This document shows positions 1 through 7,485 of a stretch of 40,403 bases of DNA, in pieces. The stretch is from Anaerolineae bacterium. GTDB lineage: Bacteria > Chloroflexota > Anaerolineae > JAFGEY01. The position numbers and the translations under genes were made by a program. Position 1 is the first letter of the stretch. The number at the start of each line of letters is the position of its first letter. Under the pieces are notes generated by a model, which was not told the origin of the DNA, did not search any database, and worked only from the letters and a program-made list of their open reading frames with translations. The stretch lies in NCBI GenBank assembly GCA_016931365.1, contig JAFGEY010000536.1, forward strand, positions 1 through 40,403, in the 5' to 3' direction.

Positions 1-305
1 GCCGGGCCGGGCACGGCGCGCAGCACGGCATTGATCGCGCACAGCACACCCAACACGGCGATCATTTTGGCGTTCAGCCCCGCCCCACCGACCATATTGC
101 CCAGTACTGCGCCCAGCGAGAGCACGATCAGCAAGATGAACATCAACGGCGCGTCCTGAGCATGCGCCGCCGCGCCGAACACGGCGCTCGCTTGCGGCGA
201 AGGCTGGAAAAAGGGATAGACGAACGCCGCCACGCCGATCAGGCTGACCAGCAGCAAGATCGCCCGGTCAAGAAAAAGCGAGAGCTGCCCTCTACCCGTC
301 GTCAT
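1..305 (-). CDS. ECF transporter S component (partial, N-terminal part only)
   Basis: Reading the minus strand from an ATG at 305 gives an open frame that runs off the window edge, so only about the first 101 residues are visible. A hydrophobic segment (about residues 10-28) ends in a Tyr-Pro-Phe-Phe motif. A His-Ala-Gln-Asp-Ala-Pro stretch follows, then a second hydrophobic helix and a Gly-Gly-Ala-Gly-Leu-Asn-Ala-Lys turn before a third helix. This pattern matches my memory of a family of energy-coupling-factor S components from Actinobacteria and Chloroflexi, which bind a vitamin-type substrate in the membrane and hand it to EcfT/EcfA. The substrate cannot be told from this fragment. The start overlaps the 3' end of the 173-aa gene by 14 bases, which implies translational coupling. 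EcfA and EcfT would be expected beyond position 1. Confidence 0.7.
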   Translation of the reverse strand, partial: MTTGRGQLSLFLDRAILLLVSLIGVAAFVYPFFQPSPQASAVFGAAAHAQDAPLMFILLIVLSLGAVLGNMVGGAGLNAKMIAVLGVLCAINAVLRAVPGP

Positions 306-813
306 CACCCATCGCCTCCAGCCGGGACAGGTGGGCGCAAAACTCGTCTTTGCCCTGCGCCAGCACCGGGTTGCGGTCGGGCAGCGCCAGGTAGGCCCGG
401 CAGACGCGAATGGCATCGGCGCGGCGTTTCTGCCTGGTATAGATCAGGCGCAGCCGCTCATAGGGCCGCGCGCCGACAAACCCATCGGCCAGATTTTCCT
501 CGTACAGCCGGATCGCCTCCTGTACCTGGCCCGTCCGCTCGCACTGCTCGGCCTGCCGGTTACGCTCCATCAGCACGTGCAGCACCTCGTCGGCGACGCT
601 CAGGTAAGCGTTGGCGTCGGCATGGCGCACTCCGCGAGTTTGCGTATCGTTGAGCGCCGCGCGGCTCTTTTCGATCAACTCGTCATAGATCGCCTGGCGG
701 GGCACGCTGCGCGCGATCTGTTCTTCGACCAACTGGCGCAGCCGCACCTTGAGGCCGCTGCCCGTCTGGACCCGCTCGGATCGCTTGCGTTTCTTTTTAA
801 ACAGTGAAAGCAC
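292..813 (-). CDS. Hypothetical 173-aa TPR-like protein coupled to dnaE2
   Basis: I do not recognise this family. The protein begins with a very basic stretch (Lys/Arg-rich, residues 6-14) followed by mostly helical sequence. Residues about 90-165 look like tetratricopeptide-type helices: a segment ending 'AIRLYEENLADG', then 'RPYERLRLIYTRQKR' and 'AIRVCRAYLALPDRN'. The start is a GTG at 813 with a good AAAGGG ribosome-binding site about six bases upstream. It lies inside the last codons of dnaE2, giving a 17-base overlap, and the 3' end overlaps the ECF S-component start by 14 bases. The context suggests co-expression with the translesion polymerases, but a role in lesion bypass is inference only. 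It could equally be a small scaffold or a housekeeping TPR protein. Confidence 0.75.
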   Translation of the reverse strand: MLSLFKKKRKRSERVQTGSGLKVRLRQLVEEQIARSVPRQAIYDELIEKSRAALNDTQTRGVRHADANAYLSVADEVLHVLMERNRQAEQCERTGQVQEAIRLYEENLADGFVGARPYERLRLIYTRQKRRADAIRVCRAYLALPDRNPVLAQGKDEFCAHLSRLEAMGDDDG

Positions 814-3800
814 TTAAAACCCTTTGATTCCAATCATCCGGTAGAATCTGAATTTCCTGTGCCTGCAACCAGGCAAACCCATACTCGTCCGCCGTCCAGC
901 GGCCCTTGATCAGCACCGGCGTCCATGCGGGCGGCAATTTCAGGGCCTTATCCCCGCGCACGATGATCCACGTCGCGCCGCCATCCTGCGGCGCGCCATC
1001 CCACAGATAAAACCCCTGGCCACCGGTCCAGCCGGGCAGGCGCATCCCGGCGGCGGCGACAAAACGGCGCTGCGTCTGCGGCAGGTACGACAGCGGCACG
1101 CACCCCGGCGGCAGGTTGGCGATGGGCCGCTGGAACACGCTGACCGGATAGCCGATCACCTGCCGTTCCCAGGCCGCGCGCTGCGCCATCGACTCTGGCT
1201 CGACCGACTGCGTCGCCCAGTCGAAGGTCAACTGCATGCCGCGATCGTCGCTTTGAATCCCCCCACACTCGGCCAGCATCGCCGCACGGCTGGGGCCAAG
1301 CCCGTCCAACGCGCCGCACTGGATCAAATGCTCGATCTCTTTGCGCTGCAATGATACACGAAACATCAAATCGCGCAAACTGGCAAAGGGCCGCCGCCGC
1401 TCGCGGACAATCTCGCGCACCGACCGCCGGCGCAGGTCACGCACCCAGCTCAGGCCCATCCACAGCACGGGTTGTTCGCCTTGCCAGCCCAACGTAAAGA
1501 CGCGCTGGCTCCGGTTGACGTCCGGCCCGCGCACCTCGATGCCCAGGCGCATCGCCTCGGCCATGTACATCGCCGGATGGTGAAAGCCACCCCAGCTTTG
1601 CAGCCGCGCGCACATGAACGCGGCGGGCCAGTGCCGCTTGAGGTAGGCCGAACGATAGCTGACGTCGGCGTAAGCCATCGCATGGCCCTGGTTAAAACCA
1701 TAGCCCGCAAACGGCGCGATCTGCTCCCACAGCGTCTCGGCCTGCTGGCGGCTCAGGCCCGGCCCGCCGAGACGCTGGCAGCCTTCGACAAACTGGACGC
1801 GGATTTCGTCCATCGCCTCGGCCTTGAACTTGACGCCGCGCCGCAGATGATCGGCCTGCGCCCAACTCAAGCCGGCGATCTCGACCGCAATGCGCAAGAT
1901 CTGCTCCTGAAAGATCAATACACCCTTGGTCGATCCCAGGATCGGCTCCAGCGCGGGGTGCAAATAGCTGACCTGTTCCTCGCCCCGGTAGCGGCGCACA
2001 AACGCGCGCGCCATCCCGCCCAGCGCCGGGCCGGGCTTGAAAAAGGCGTTGGCCACGGCCAGGTCGTACACCGTGCGCGCGCGCAGGCGGATCAGCGTCC
2101 GCCGCGCGCCTGACGACTCGCATTGAAACACCCCTACCGTGTCGCCGCGGACGATCATCTCGGCCGCCGTCGCATCATCGAGCGGAATGTCCGACAGGCG
2201 AAAATCGGGCGCGTGATCGCGCCGCACCAGCGCGACGACGTCAGAGAGGACAGTCAAAGCGCGGATGCCGAGCAGATCGAGCTTGGGCAGGCCCAGCGCC
2301 TCCACGTCGCGATGATCGAACTGGGCGATCAGGAAGCCCTTGGGCGACCACTGCACCGGGATCACGTCGGTCAGCGGGCTGGGCGTGATCACCACGCCGC
2401 CGGGATGCACGCTCAGGTGATGCGGCATACCCACCAGCGGCGCGGCGGCCTGGACGACTGTGCGCTCCAGCGGGTCGTCGAGCTGCGCCACCCATTCCTC
2501 GACGGTGCGCCGATCGCGCCGGCGCGGGTCGGGATGCCAGCCGTGCGGCAGGTCGGCGACCAATTTGTCGATCCTTGCTTCGTCAAAACCGTGCGCTTGG
2601 GCCGTTTCGCGCACCGCCGAGCGCAGTTGCAGCGTGCTGATCGTCGCTACCAGCGAAACCCTGTCCTCGCCGTACTTGCTTCGCACATAGCCCAGCACCT
2701 CGTCGCGGCGACGGCTGCAAAAGTCGAGGTCGATGTCGGGCGGGTCGGCGCGGGCCGGGCTGAGAAATCGCTCAAAGAGCAGGTCGTTGCTCACCGGATC
2801 GACGGTGGTGATCCCGGTGCAAAAAGCGACCAGCGAATTGGCAACGCTGCCCCGCGTGCTGACCGGGATATCGGCCTCCCGCGCCCAGCGCACCACGTCG
2901 GCGACGACGAGAAAGAGCGGCGCGTAGCCGTGCCGGGCGATGGCCGCCAGCTCTTTGCCCAGCCGTTCGAGGACGGCCGGCCCCGGATGTGGGCCATAGC
3001 GCGCCGCAAACCCCTCGCGCGCCAATTCGGCCAATGCCGCCTCCGGTGTCCGATCCTGTGGCAGATCGAGCCGGGGAAAGATCGGCCGGCCGTCGGGCAG
3101 CGCCGACATGCCATTTACGTCGACACAGCGCGCGGCGATCTCGCCCGTGCGTGCCAGCGCGTCGGGAAACCGGGCGAACCGCTCGCGCATCTCGCCGGGG
3201 CTGAGCCAATGCACGTCTTGCCCCAGGCCTTGCGGCAAAACGGCGTCGGGCACGGCATCCAGCGGGCAGCAGCGGTCGATGGCCGCCAGCAGCCTGAGCC
3301 GGGGCAAATCCTGGCGCGACAGGCAGTACACCGGCTGGACGGCCACCGCCGGCACGCCCAAGAGACGCCCCAGCGGTTCGAGACCGGGCGAGTGATCGAA
3401 TTCCAGGCCTAGGTACAGGTCGCCATCAAAGATGTGGGCCAGCCGCCCCAGGTACTGCCGGGCCGCACCCTCGTGCCCGGCGCGCAGCAGGCGTTCCGTC
3501 CAGCCGCGCCCACCCCCGTCGAGGCAGATCAGTCCCTCATGATGGCAGCGCAGGTCATCCAGGCTCAGGCCTTGCGCCAGCCGCGCTTCGCGGTCAGCGT
3601 GGCCCTGCAAGTGCGACGAAAGCCGGCACAGCGAGCGGTATCCCGCCGGATTGGCCGCCAGCAACACGACCAATCCGGGCTGGCCCTCTTGCAGCACGGC
3701 CAGGTCGGGCGGCAGCGCGAGCGTCGCCGCCATCCCGATGATCGGCTGGATGCCGGCCCGGCGACAGGCGCGGTCGAATTGGACTGCGCCGTACAGCGCG

Positions 3801-3928
3801 TTGGTGTCGGTCAGCGCCAGCGCCAGCATTCCCTGCTCCGCAGCGCGCTCGACCAACGCATCAATCGAAGCCGTACCCCCCAGCAGCGTATAGTGTGAAT
3901 GGACGTGCAAATGGATTACGCTCGTCAA
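797..3928 (-). CDS. dnaE2: Error-prone DNA polymerase, DnaE2-type (C-family)
   Basis: This encodes a 1043-residue C-family DNA polymerase, the size usual for DnaE2/ImuC rather than the longer replicative DnaE. The N-terminus is a PHP domain with the His-x-His-x-His motif (residues 7-11). The palm carries the catalytic Pro-Asp-Ile-Asp-Leu-Asp-Phe motif at about residue 396 and the Phe-Gln-Cys-Glu-Ser segment further on. The motif around 'YGFNQGHAMAYADVSYRSAYLK' (Phe-Asn-x-x-His followed by Ala-Tyr-Leu-Lys) is typical of the family, and the C-terminus has room for an OB fold. The start is a TTG at 3928, only four bases after the dinB stop, with a GTGGTG stretch upstream, so translation is probably coupled. 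DnaE2 enzymes extend past lesions together with a Y-family polymerase, which fits the neighbour. An ordinary DnaE paralogue is less likely. Confidence 0.88.
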   Translation of the reverse strand: MTSVIHLHVHSHYTLLGGTASIDALVERAAEQGMLALALTDTNALYGAVQFDRACRRAGIQPIIGMAATLALPPDLAVLQEGQPGLVVLLAANPAGYRSLCRLSSHLQGHADREARLAQGLSLDDLRCHHEGLICLDGGGRGWTERLLRAGHEGAARQYLGRLAHIFDGDLYLGLEFDHSPGLEPLGRLLGVPAVAVQPVYCLSRQDLPRLRLLAAIDRCCPLDAVPDAVLPQGLGQDVHWLSPGEMRERFARFPDALARTGEIAARCVDVNGMSALPDGRPIFPRLDLPQDRTPEAALAELAREGFAARYGPHPGPAVLERLGKELAAIARHGYAPLFLVVADVVRWAREADIPVSTRGSVANSLVAFCTGITTVDPVSNDLLFERFLSPARADPPDIDLDFCSRRRDEVLGYVRSKYGEDRVSLVATISTLQLRSAVRETAQAHGFDEARIDKLVADLPHGWHPDPRRRDRRTVEEWVAQLDDPLERTVVQAAAPLVGMPHHLSVHPGGVVITPSPLTDVIPVQWSPKGFLIAQFDHRDVEALGLPKLDLLGIRALTVLSDVVALVRRDHAPDFRLSDIPLDDATAAEMIVRGDTVGVFQCESSGARRTLIRLRARTVYDLAVANAFFKPGPALGGMARAFVRRYRGEEQVSYLHPALEPILGSTKGVLIFQEQILRIAVEIAGLSWAQADHLRRGVKFKAEAMDEIRVQFVEGCQRLGGPGLSRQQAETLWEQIAPFAGYGFNQGHAMAYADVSYRSAYLKRHWPAAFMCARLQSWGGFHHPAMYMAEAMRLGIEVRGPDVNRSQRVFTLGWQGEQPVLWMGLSWVRDLRRRSVREIVRERRRPFASLRDLMFRVSLQRKEIEHLIQCGALDGLGPSRAAMLAECGGIQSDDRGMQLTFDWATQSVEPESMAQRAAWERQVIGYPVSVFQRPIANLPPGCVPLSYLPQTQRRFVAAAGMRLPGWTGGQGFYLWDGAPQDGGATWIIVRGDKALKLPPAWTPVLIKGRWTADEYGFAWLQAQEIQILPDDWNQRVLSAFTV

Positions 3929-3932
3929 TGTT

Positions 3933-5015
3933 TCACCACAAGGTCAGCTGCGGCGACGGCGCGCTCAAGTTGTGCCCACCCACGCCGAGAAGACGCACCG
4001 GCCGGCCGCGCTGCCAAGCCCGCTTCAGCAGCAGCAAGGCCACGCGATAGATTTCGCTCTGATCGTCGGTGGGCACGGGCAGCGACATCTGCCGGGTGAG
4101 CGTGGAAAAATCGGCATAGCGCAGCTTGATCGACACCGTCCAGGCGGCCAAGCCATCGCTTTTGAGCATCTCGGCGACGCGCTGGCTCATATGCCACAGG
4201 TGGCGTTTGAGCGCCTCCCATTGGGCGATGTCGCGAGCAAAGGTCAACTCCTGGCTGATCGATTTGCGCTCATATTCGGCGACGACCGGTCGCGCGTCAA
4301 TGCCACGCGCCTGCTGAGTCATTGCCGCACCCTGGCGGCCAAAGCGCTCGCGCAGCGTTTCCTCGGACAGCGCGGCCAGTTCGCCGACGGTGGTCACGCC
4401 CATTTCGGCCAGCTTGCCCTCCGTCACCGGGCCGATGCCCCACAGCACGCGCACCGGCAGCAGGGCGAGAAACTGCGCCTCCTCGCCGGGCCGCACCACG
4501 GTCAGGCCGCCCGGCTTGTCTTGATCGGAGGCCACCTTGGCGACCAGCTTGTTGGTCGCCACACCGAGCGAGGCCGACAGTTCGACTTTGTTGTGGACGT
4601 GCTGTTGCACTATCCTGGCTATGCGAATGGCATCCTCCCACTCCGAAACCGCACCAGTCAAATCGAGAAAGGCCTCGTCGATGCTGATCTGTTCGACCAG
4701 CGGCGACGACTCGTGCAAGATCGCCATCACCCGGCGCGAAAACTCGTGGTAGCGCCCGTGGCGCGGCGGCAGGACGACCGCCTCGGGGCAGAGCTGCAAC
4801 GCGCGCACGGTCGGCATCGCCGAGCGGACGCCGTAGGTGCGCGCTTGATACGATGCCGTCGAGACGACGCCGCGTTCTTCGGGCCGCCCGCCGACGATCA
4901 GCGGCAGCCCGGCCAGCGCGGGATCGTCCAGCACCTCGACGGCGGCAAAAAAGGCGTCCAGGTCGAGGTGGACGATAGCGCGTGGGCAGTCGAGCACGTC
5001 TTGCAAGTCAGACAC
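3933..5015 (-). CDS. dinB: DNA polymerase IV (Y-family translesion polymerase)
   Basis: This is a 360-residue Y-family polymerase. The first catalytic aspartate lies in His-Leu-Asp-Leu-Asp-Ala-Phe-Phe (Asp18). The second acidic pair is in Ser-Ile-Asp-Glu-Ala-Phe (Asp113, Glu114). The steric-gate region and the 'YxARxxGVRSAMP' motif are intact, so this is an active polymerase and not a catalytically dead ImuB. Helix-hairpin-helix motifs ('VLWGIGPVTEGKLAEMGV') and a little-finger domain follow. The last five residues, Gln-Leu-Thr-Leu-Trp, resemble the QLxLF beta-clamp-binding peptide. The start is a GTG at 5015 with a GGGGTG stretch just upstream. It is the first gene of the dinB-dnaE2-ORF173 unit. 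I found no convincing LexA box upstream, so damage control is not shown. Confidence 0.93.
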   Translation of the reverse strand: MSDLQDVLDCPRAIVHLDLDAFFAAVEVLDDPALAGLPLIVGGRPEERGVVSTASYQARTYGVRSAMPTVRALQLCPEAVVLPPRHGRYHEFSRRVMAILHESSPLVEQISIDEAFLDLTGAVSEWEDAIRIARIVQQHVHNKVELSASLGVATNKLVAKVASDQDKPGGLTVVRPGEEAQFLALLPVRVLWGIGPVTEGKLAEMGVTTVGELAALSEETLRERFGRQGAAMTQQARGIDARPVVAEYERKSISQELTFARDIAQWEALKRHLWHMSQRVAEMLKSDGLAAWTVSIKLRYADFSTLTRQMSLPVPTDDQSEIYRVALLLLKRAWQRGRPVRLLGVGGHNLSAPSPQLTLW

Positions 5016-5062
5016 ACTGCACCCCTACACATCTAGAAGACTGCTGGAAAAGTCCATTTTTA

Positions 5063-5164
5063 GCCACAGAGGACACAGAGACCTCAGAGGTTCTTGCCTT
5101 TCTTCGAAAGTTTGAGATATTATGCAGATCTTTATATCTCTGCGTCCTCTGTGTTCTCGGTGGC
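5063..5164. repeat. 102-bp imperfect inverted repeat (CCACAGAGGACACAGAG type)
   Basis: The left arm begins GCCACAGAGGACACAGAG at 5063. The right arm ends at 5164 with its near-reverse complement, with about 22 of 28 bases matching between arms. The spacer is AT-rich. It fills most of the 162-base gap between dinB and the acetamidase gene. Such GAGGACACAGAG palindromes occur as dispersed intergenic elements in several bacterial phyla (from memory). It could fold into a long hairpin and end the acetamidase transcript, but no U-tract is seen. Confidence 0.7.
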
Positions 5165-5177
5165 GATCCAGGGTTTT

Positions 5178-6083
5178 TCAGCGATCTCCCAGATACCGTT
5201 TCGGCACTTTGGCGAGATAGGTAAAGGTCGGGTTGACGAACTGGGTACAGCGCGCCTGAAGCACCTGTCCCAAAAGAAGGTACGCCTCGCCGCGATCCAG
5301 GCCATAGTCTGCTTCCAGCCACAGGATCATCGCCTCCAACGCCAGACGGAAAGCATCCTCGGCAGGTTTAGCCATCGCTGCGGTCATGATAAATTCGTCG
5401 TCGATGATGCGCGGCCAATGCATCGACTCGGGTTTGTTGGACAACTCGCACCGTACCCGCACCCGCCCGCCAGCCTCGATGGCGCCCGCGCCGCAGATTT
5501 CGCCGTCGCCCTGGATGGCGTGCATGTCGCCGATGTGCAGCAGCGCACCCGGCTCATTGACCGCCAGTTGCACTGCCGCGCCGGCGGTGATCTCCTGAAC
5601 GTCGAGATTGCCGCCCCAGTAGCCGCCCCAGCCGTTGTGGTAGCGCTCGCGCCTGGGCGCAACGCCGACAAAACCGATCATCGGCGCGACGGGCAGTTTG
5701 AGCGTGTCACTCCAGTGGATCAGGCCATTCCGGATTTCGACTACCTTGTGATGCGCGCCGATCCCGCTGCCGCCCAGCCAGCCGGGCATCGCGCCGGAGC
5801 TGCCATAAAAGTGGGTATAGCCGATCGGATCGAGGTCGATCTCGCCGATGTGGACGGTGAGCATCTGCCCCGGCTCGGCCCCATCGACATGGATGCAGCC
5901 GCTCGACGGGTTGCCGCCATACAGTTTCTTGCGCAGCGCCTCGCCATCGGGATGCGCGTCGAGCCACGGCCCGGCGTTCATCTGCGTTTCGACCTCGAAC
6001 ACCTCGCCGGGCTGCACGTGCAGCGTCGGCGCGTTTTCGCGGCCAATCTCAAAGTAAAGCACGTCCCTGGTTGCACGTTGCAT
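5178..6083 (-). CDS. Acetamidase/formamidase family amidase
   Basis: The 301-residue protein is full length for the FmdA_AmdA family, which hydrolyses formamide, acetamide or related short amides to the acid and ammonia in the cytosol. Recognisable family motifs are the N-terminal 'NPSSGCIHVDGAEPGQ'-like region, an aromatic Gly-rich stretch 'NGWGGYWGGNLD', and His-Ile-Gly-Asp-Met-His-Ala-x-Gly/Gln-Asp-Gly-Glu (about residues 188-200), which holds the metal/active-site residues. The C-terminal 'EAYLLLGQVLQARCTQFVNP' also fits. The ATG at 6083 has a strong GGAGG ribosome-binding site and lies 33 bases after the dehydratase stop, so the two genes form an operon. The true amide substrate is unknown. 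Its pairing with a sugar-acid dehydratase suggests carbon and nitrogen scavenging. Confidence 0.9.
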   Translation of the reverse strand: MQRATRDVLYFEIGRENAPTLHVQPGEVFEVETQMNAGPWLDAHPDGEALRKKLYGGNPSSGCIHVDGAEPGQMLTVHIGEIDLDPIGYTHFYGSSGAMPGWLGGSGIGAHHKVVEIRNGLIHWSDTLKLPVAPMIGFVGVAPRRERYHNGWGGYWGGNLDVQEITAGAAVQLAVNEPGALLHIGDMHAIQGDGEICGAGAIEAGGRVRVRCELSNKPESMHWPRIIDDEFIMTAAMAKPAEDAFRLALEAMILWLEADYGLDRGEAYLLLGQVLQARCTQFVNPTFTYLAKVPKRYLGDR

Positions 6084-6116
6084 AGAAATCCTCCATCCAT
6101 CATCCCGAACGATGTG

Positions 6117-7310
6117 TTAAAACTCGAACGCAATCTCGCGTTTGTCCTGGATTTTGGCCTCGTCCAGTTCCATTCCGATGCCGGGCGTCTGGGGCAGCGT
6201 CACCACGCCGTTGACCGGCTCGACCGGATTTTTGAGGAAAAACTGGTGAATCGTATTCCACTTGATCAGGTATTCGAGCAGCGGGCAGAGCGTCACCGGC
6301 TGGGCGGCGATCAGATGCAGCGTGGCCGGCGTCGAATGCCCGTGCGGGATAACGGGGATGTCATAGGCCGAAGCTAGCGCGCAGATTTTGAGCATCTCGG
6401 TGATCCCGCCGGCCCAGTAAATGTCGGGCTGCAGCACATCGACGGCGCGCGCGTCGAGCAGGGCCTTGATCCCCCAGCGGGTGTACTCGTGCTCGCCGCT
6501 GGCGATGGGCACCGCCGACGCGGCGCGGATCTCGGCGCACTGGTCGATCTTGTCCGGCAGCAGCGGCTCTTCGATCCAGCGCGGGTCGTATGGGGCCAGG
6601 CGACGCGACATCTGGATCGTGTAAGGCACATCCCAACTCATCCAGGCATCGAGCATAATGTCCACGTCCGGCCCGACCGCCTCGCGCAGCGTGCGCACCA
6701 GTTCGACGTTTTTGGCGATCCCCTCGACGTCGTCGGTCGGCCCGTGGCGAAAGAACCACTTGGTCGCCCGGTAGCCCTGCGCGACCATCTCTGCGGCCCG
6801 TTTGGCGACCAACGCCGGTTCGAGCGAGTAGCCAAGCGCGCTGGCATAGGCCGGGATCGACTCGCGCACTGGGCCGCCGAGCAACCGGTACACCGGCGCG
6901 TCGAACCACCTGCCCTTGAGGTCCCACAGCGCGCAATCGACGGTGCTGAGCGCCATCATCGGCGTGCCCTTGCGCCCGTGCACCTGGGCGCGGTACATGC
7001 GATCCCACAGTCGCTCGACGGCCAACGGATCGTGGCCGACCAGCAGCGGCTTGAGCTGGGTGAGGATGATCACCGCCTGATCGATCGTCGTCGGGCCGCC
7101 GATGCCGGTCACGCCTTCGTCGGTCTCAATCTGGCAAAAGAAGGAGCGCATGTGATAGCGGCCTTCGTCGAGGCGTCCCAGCCACCCCGCACCCTGCACC
7201 TTGTGTTCGGGATAAATGTCGAGCGGGCGGACCAGGCGTTCCTCCCAGAACTCGCCCGCAAAGGGCATCGCGCCGTCAAGCTGAATGACACGAACCGCTG
7301 TAATTTTCAT
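6117..7310 (-). CDS. Enolase-superfamily sugar-acid dehydratase, L-rhamnonate dehydratase-like
   Basis: This is a 397-residue member of the mandelate racemase/muconate lactonizing group. Metal ligands can be placed at Asp221 ('MLDAWMSWD'), Glu247 ('WIEEPLLPDK') and Glu273 ('SGEHEYTRWG'). The general base pair is His323 ('PHGHS') with Asp296 ('QPDIYW'). The Trp-Met-Ser after the first ligand, the EEPLLPD segment and the Gly-Glu-His-Glu motif are those of L-rhamnonate dehydratase (RhmD) and its close relatives, which dehydrate six- or seven-carbon aldonates to 2-keto-3-deoxy acids. No aldolase or sugar dehydrogenase is adjacent, so the substrate is not fixed. The ATG at 7310 has an AGGAGGT ribosome-binding site. 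It is first in an operon with the amidase. Confidence 0.85.
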   Translation of the reverse strand: MKITAVRVIQLDGAMPFAGEFWEERLVRPLDIYPEHKVQGAGWLGRLDEGRYHMRSFFCQIETDEGVTGIGGPTTIDQAVIILTQLKPLLVGHDPLAVERLWDRMYRAQVHGRKGTPMMALSTVDCALWDLKGRWFDAPVYRLLGGPVRESIPAYASALGYSLEPALVAKRAAEMVAQGYRATKWFFRHGPTDDVEGIAKNVELVRTLREAVGPDVDIMLDAWMSWDVPYTIQMSRRLAPYDPRWIEEPLLPDKIDQCAEIRAASAVPIASGEHEYTRWGIKALLDARAVDVLQPDIYWAGGITEMLKICALASAYDIPVIPHGHSTPATLHLIAAQPVTLCPLLEYLIKWNTIHQFFLKNPVEPVNGVVTLPQTPGIGMELDEAKIQDKREIAFEF

Positions 7311-7434
7311 TTGACCTCCTCATAAAGATAATTTCTTGATGTCTTGGCAGTCTGATAGGCACCGACCGGCGCGACGTGCAGCCGGTGCTGGCCGAACCGC
7401 TGATGGTGCCGGCTCGGGAGCCGACGGATGGGAA

Positions 7435-7463
7435 GATATACAGGCATTTTTTGATGAGGGCAA
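7435..7463 (-). promoter_or_regulatory. Candidate sigma-70 promoter for the dehydratase-amidase operon
   Basis: On the minus strand, TTGCCC at 7463-7458 and TATATC at 7440-7435 are separated by exactly 17 bases. The 120-base leader before the start codon at 7310 contains a short GGCT/AGCC hairpin and longer GC-rich complementary stretches. The match is moderate. Confidence 0.4.
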
Positions 7464-7485
7464 GGTAACATCATAAGAACCGCAA

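Noticed and set aside
2123..3412. 429-codon open frame on the plus strand opposite dnaE2
   Set aside because: It is a mirror of the GC-rich, codon-biased dnaE2 gene; the translation has no recognisable domain, while the minus frame has a full polymerase.
3933..5015. The Y-family gene as ImuB (inactive polymerase adaptor)
   Set aside because: Catalytic Asp18, Asp113 and Glu114 are all present and the length is that of Pol IV, so it is called dinB.
5016..5062. LexA/SOS box upstream of dinB
   Set aside because: No convincing palindrome of a known LexA type was found between the dinB start and the inverted repeat; damage control cannot be claimed.
5094..6377. 427-codon plus-strand frame opposite the amidase
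   Set aside because: Antisense shadow of the amidase gene, running through the inverted repeat as well; no domain and no ribosome-binding site.
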